Shown in pieces: positions 61,477 through 64,000 of a stretch of 64,000 nt of DNA. The position numbers were made by a program, and so were the translations under genes. Each line of letters starts with the position of its first letter. Position 1 is the first letter of the stretch. The stretch is from Alistipes timonensis JC136 (lineage in GTDB: Bacteria > Bacteroidota > Bacteroidia > Bacteroidales > Rikenellaceae): the NCBI RefSeq assembly GCF_900107675.1, contig NZ_FNRI01000005.1, forward strand, positions 62,001-126,000. The letters run 5' to 3'. Under the pieces are notes generated by a model. It worked only from the letters and a program-made list of their open reading frames with translations, made no database searches and had not been told where the DNA came from.

Positions 61477-63329
61477 AACTCCTGCTGTACATTTTCGCCC
61501 TCATCCTGGCAATGGGCATCCTGACCCGCAAGCACACCTACGACGTGGTGATCGTGGGCGGAACCCCTGCGGGGATCACCGCCGCCGTCGCCGCCGCACG
61601 CGAAGGAAAAAACAGCGTCATCCTCGAACGCTCGGGACACGTCGGCGGGCTCCCGGTCAACGGACTGGGCGCCACGGACATCGCCACGCGGGGCGCCACG
61701 GCGGGACTGTTCGCCCGTTTCGTGGCGCTGAACAAGGCCCGTTACACCGAAAAATACGGCGCCGGCTCCCCGCAGGTGCGCGATTGCAGCGACGGATACC
61801 ATTTCGAGCCGTCGGTGGCGGCGGAGACCTTCGAACGAATGCTCGCCGAGGCCGGTCCCGGAAGCATTACGGTTCTGACCGGACGCCAGTTCGACGCCGA
61901 AGCGCGCTACGTCGAGAAGCGGGGCGACCGAATCGTTTCGATCCGCATCCTCGACCGCACGACGGGCCGGGAGGAACAATACCGCGGCGCCGTGTTCATC
62001 GACGCGACCTACGAAGGCGACCTGGGCGCAGCCGCAGGGGTTCCGTTCCGGACCGGACGCGAAGGGGCCGACGAATACGGCGAACCCTGCGCCGGAAAAA
62101 TCTACCGCTGGTGGAAGCACGGTCCCGACGCCGACGGCACGACCTATGAGGGCGACGACGCCATCCAGGCTTACAACTACCGCCTCTGTCTGACGGACGA
62201 TCCGCAGAACCGGCTGGCGATCCCCCGGCCCGAAAACTACGACCGCAGCGAGTACGCCTCGCTGGTCGGCGACGTATTGGACGGACGCAACACGGACGCC
62301 CGTTACCGCAGGGCGGATTCGGCGGCTATCGCCCGGAACCGCCGGCGCATCGGGGCCGGAGAGCGGACCTCGGCCCCCGGCGACGTCTGGGGCATGGCCA
62401 AGGTGACGAGCATGACCCGCCTGCCGAATGCCAAGACCGACGCCAACAACCAACACCTCGCACTCATCTCCACGGACCTGCCCGAAGAAAACTGGCCGTG
62501 GCCGACGGCCGGCTGGGCGTGGCGCGACCGTTTCGCAGAGCGTCTGCGCGACTATACGCTGGGCCTGCTGTGGTTCGCCCAGCACGACGAGGCGCTGCCC
62601 GCGCATTTCCGCGAAGCCTGTCTGCGGTGGGGCCTCGCCGCCGACGAATACCGCGACAACGACGGATTTCCGCGTCAGGTCTACGTCCGCGAAGGCCGGC
62701 GGCTGGAAGGCTGCTATTTCTTCACCGCCAAAGACGCCCTGCCCGAAGCCGAGGGGAAGCGTCCGCCGCTCCACCGCAGTTCGGTCACCGCAAGCCACTA
62801 CGCCCTCGACTCGCACGCCGTGCGCAAACGCGAGCCGGGGCGCATACACCTCGACGGATTCTTCAGCCACCCGACGGCCGTTTACACGGTTCCCTACGGC
62901 GTGATGGTTCCCCGGCGGGTCGAAAACCTGCTCTTCCCGGCAGCCGTCTCGGGCAGCCACGTCGGATTCTCGACCCTGCGCATGGAGCCTTGCTGGATGG
63001 CCTTGGGCGAAGCCGCCGGAACGGCAGCCGCACTGGCGATCGACAGCCGCCGGAACGTCCGCGAAATCACCGTGGACACGTTGCAGGAACGCCTGCTCCG
63101 CCACGGGGCTGTGCTGGTCTACCTGCGGGACCTGAAACCCGGCGATCCCGATTACGCCGCCGTACAGCGGTTGGCGCTGCGGGGCTTCTTCCCCGAATGG
63201 GAAGCCGGTCTCGACCGCCCGCTCGACGAACCCACGGCGCGTCTCTGGAGCTCGCTCGCCGGACGGAAAATACCGGCCGACGGCACGACCACCCGGCGGG
63301 AATGGCTTCGCCGGATCACAATGAACTAA
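61473..63329 (+). CDS. FAD-dependent oxidoreductase (FAD_oxidored-like) in the carbohydrate cluster
   Basis: A 618-residue flavoprotein. An N-terminal hydrophobic stretch (to about residue 17) is followed by the dinucleotide fold 'YDVVIVGGTPAGITAAVAAA' and 'NSVILERSGHVGGLPVNGLG'. The 'GAVFIDATYEGDLGAAAGVP' segment and the C-terminal 'MALGEAAGTAAALAIDS'-like region (around residue 510) match the family. The start is GTG 61473, overlapping the GH2 stop (GTGA); ATG 61512 is an alternative without the hydrophobic segment. In this cluster it may oxidise or reduce a sugar moiety; that is inference. Confidence 0.85.
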   Translation: MKLLLYIFALILAMGILTRKHTYDVVIVGGTPAGITAAVAAAREGKNSVILERSGHVGGLPVNGLGATDIATRGATAGLFARFVALNKARYTEKYGAGSPQVRDCSDGYHFEPSVAAETFERMLAEAGPGSITVLTGRQFDAEARYVEKRGDRIVSIRILDRTTGREEQYRGAVFIDATYEGDLGAAAGVPFRTGREGADEYGEPCAGKIYRWWKHGPDADGTTYEGDDAIQAYNYRLCLTDDPQNRLAIPRPENYDRSEYASLVGDVLDGRNTDARYRRADSAAIARNRRRIGAGERTSAPGDVWGMAKVTSMTRLPNAKTDANNQHLALISTDLPEENWPWPTAGWAWRDRFAERLRDYTLGLLWFAQHDEALPAHFREACLRWGLAADEYRDNDGFPRQVYVREGRRLEGCYFFTAKDALPEAEGKRPPLHRSSVTASHYALDSHAVRKREPGRIHLDGFFSHPTAVYTVPYGVMVPRRVENLLFPAAVSGSHVGFSTLRMEPCWMALGEAAGTAAALAIDSRRNVREITVDTLQERLLRHGAVLVYLRDLKPGDPDYAAVQRLALRGFFPEWEAGLDRPLDEPTARLWSSLAGRKIPADGTTTRREWLRRITMN

Positions 63330-63342
63330 CTTCTAAAACAAA

Positions 63343-64000
63343 ATGAATATGAAACGAATTTTCTCCTTTCTGACTGCCTTCCTGGCCATTGTCACGATGA
63401 TGCTGTGCTGCAGCCATTGCAGCAAGGACGACTCCGACAACGGCAACACCGGAAAACCGTATGTCCGGCTCAATTTCAGCGAAAAGATGGTGTCCAACTC
63501 CGCCGGATCGCTCGAAATCTTCGTGTCGTCGAACACCGAATGGATCGCCGAGCCGCGGAGCAAATGGCTCAGCGTAACCCCCAACAGCGGCAAGGGCGAC
63601 CTCTCGGTGCGCATCTCCTTCGAGACGAACGGCACGGAGAAGCGCACGGGCATCGTCCGCTTCACGGCCGACGGCGTCAATCCGGTCGAGATCACCATCA
63701 CGCAGTCGGCGCTGACCTTCACCAACCCCATCACCATCGGGGGTAACGTCGCCACGATGCCCGATCCCTACATCGTCAAGGACGGCGAATATTACTACAC
63801 CTGCAAGGCGAGCGGCAACGGCATCGCCATCTCGCGCTCCTCGCGGCTCACGGCAATCAACAGCACCACCAAGAAATGGAGCCTCCCCTACGAAGGCCCC
63901 TCGAAACCGTGGAACATCGCCGACCTCTGGGCTCCCGAGCTGTTCCACATCGGCGACCGCTGGTACGTCTACTACGCGGCCGGACGCCGCGGACAGGACG
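63343..64000 (+). CDS. BACON-domain GH43-type glycosidase, partial (C-terminus outside window)
   Basis: The first about 219 residues of a secreted protein. The signal peptide (MNMKRIFSFLTAFLAIVTMM) ends near two cysteines. A BACON-like beta domain follows (about 45-125: 'SAGSLEIFVSSNTEWIAEP', 'WLSVTPNSGKGDLSV'). The GH43-type five-bladed propeller starts at about 140 ('MPDPYIVKDGEYYYTCKASG', with the Asp of the DP motif) and 'DLWAPELFHIGDRWYVYYAA' follows. GH43 enzymes act on arabinosides, xylosides and galactosides. It lies 13 bp after the FAD oxidoreductase gene. An ATG at 63349 is an alternative start. Confidence 0.85.
   Translation, partial: MNMKRIFSFLTAFLAIVTMMLCCSHCSKDDSDNGNTGKPYVRLNFSEKMVSNSAGSLEIFVSSNTEWIAEPRSKWLSVTPNSGKGDLSVRISFETNGTEKRTGIVRFTADGVNPVEITITQSALTFTNPITIGGNVATMPDPYIVKDGEYYYTCKASGNGIAISRSSRLTAINSTTKKWSLPYEGPSKPWNIADLWAPELFHIGDRWYVYYAAGRRGQD

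Overview
The window looks like chromosomal DNA from a GC-rich gut Bacteroidales, most likely Alistipes or another Rikenellaceae (inference). The signs are SusC/SusD outer-membrane pairs, lipoproteins with short lipoboxes, FecR/ECF-sigma control, a hybrid two-component regulator, BACON and Y_Y_Y type domains, and many promoters of the Bacteroidetes form TTG-N19-21-TAnnTTTG. Base composition is high in G+C throughout. I see no phage, integrase, transposase, plasmid gene or CRISPR array.

Layout. (1) 1-12974, minus strand: an ECF sigma factor, a FecR anti-sigma factor, a SusC with an STN signalling domain, SusD, a DUF4843-type lipoprotein, a PKD-like lipoprotein, and two large DUF5117/DUF5118-type metalloproteases, the second cut by the window edge. 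(2) 13.3-24.5 kb: mixed housekeeping genes. These are a HAD phosphatase with an AsmA/DUF748 protein, two tRNA-Pro genes, a radical SAM/SPASM enzyme with its small lipoprotein, a cold-shock protein, a probable PPi-dependent phosphofructokinase, a SLOG-type protein, a YtxH/holin-like envelope pair, a rubrerythrin and a thioredoxin-like lipoprotein. (3) 24.6-27.1 kb: a GadC-type antiporter and glutaminase, a likely glutamine-dependent acid-resistance operon. (4) 27.4-40.2 kb, plus strand: a second copy of the SusC-SusD-DUF4843-PKD-metalloprotease-metalloprotease locus, without sigma or anti-sigma genes. (5) 40.2-52.4 kb: an outer-membrane barrel protein, an acyl-CoA dehydrogenase/ETF operon, purA, a repeat-rich gap, an LRR/EF-hand lipoprotein with an Asp-rich partner, ligA, dapA, a DUF4919-like protein and a clostripain-type protease. 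(6) 52.5-64.0 kb: a carbohydrate-utilisation cluster with a hybrid two-component regulator, a toroid-like enzyme of unknown family, a GH2 enzyme, an FAD-dependent oxidoreductase and the start of a BACON-GH43 protein.

Most striking observations. The locus-2 SusC gene is out of frame with its only plausible start codon; the break lies in a run of nine G, and one more G would restore a full protein with a proper signal peptide. Two other nine-base G/C runs lie in frame in the other SusC gene and in the first enzyme gene of the carbohydrate cluster. Together they suggest phase-variable, slipped-strand control of surface nutrient systems. In addition, the last gene of locus 2 is a metalloprotease homologue that has lost all three zinc-binding His, the catalytic Glu and the Met-turn. 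It sits directly behind an intact paralogue, so it looks like an enzyme/pseudoenzyme pair.

Coordinates, frames and motif positions were read by hand from the sequence. Family names come from recognition, not from a database search.
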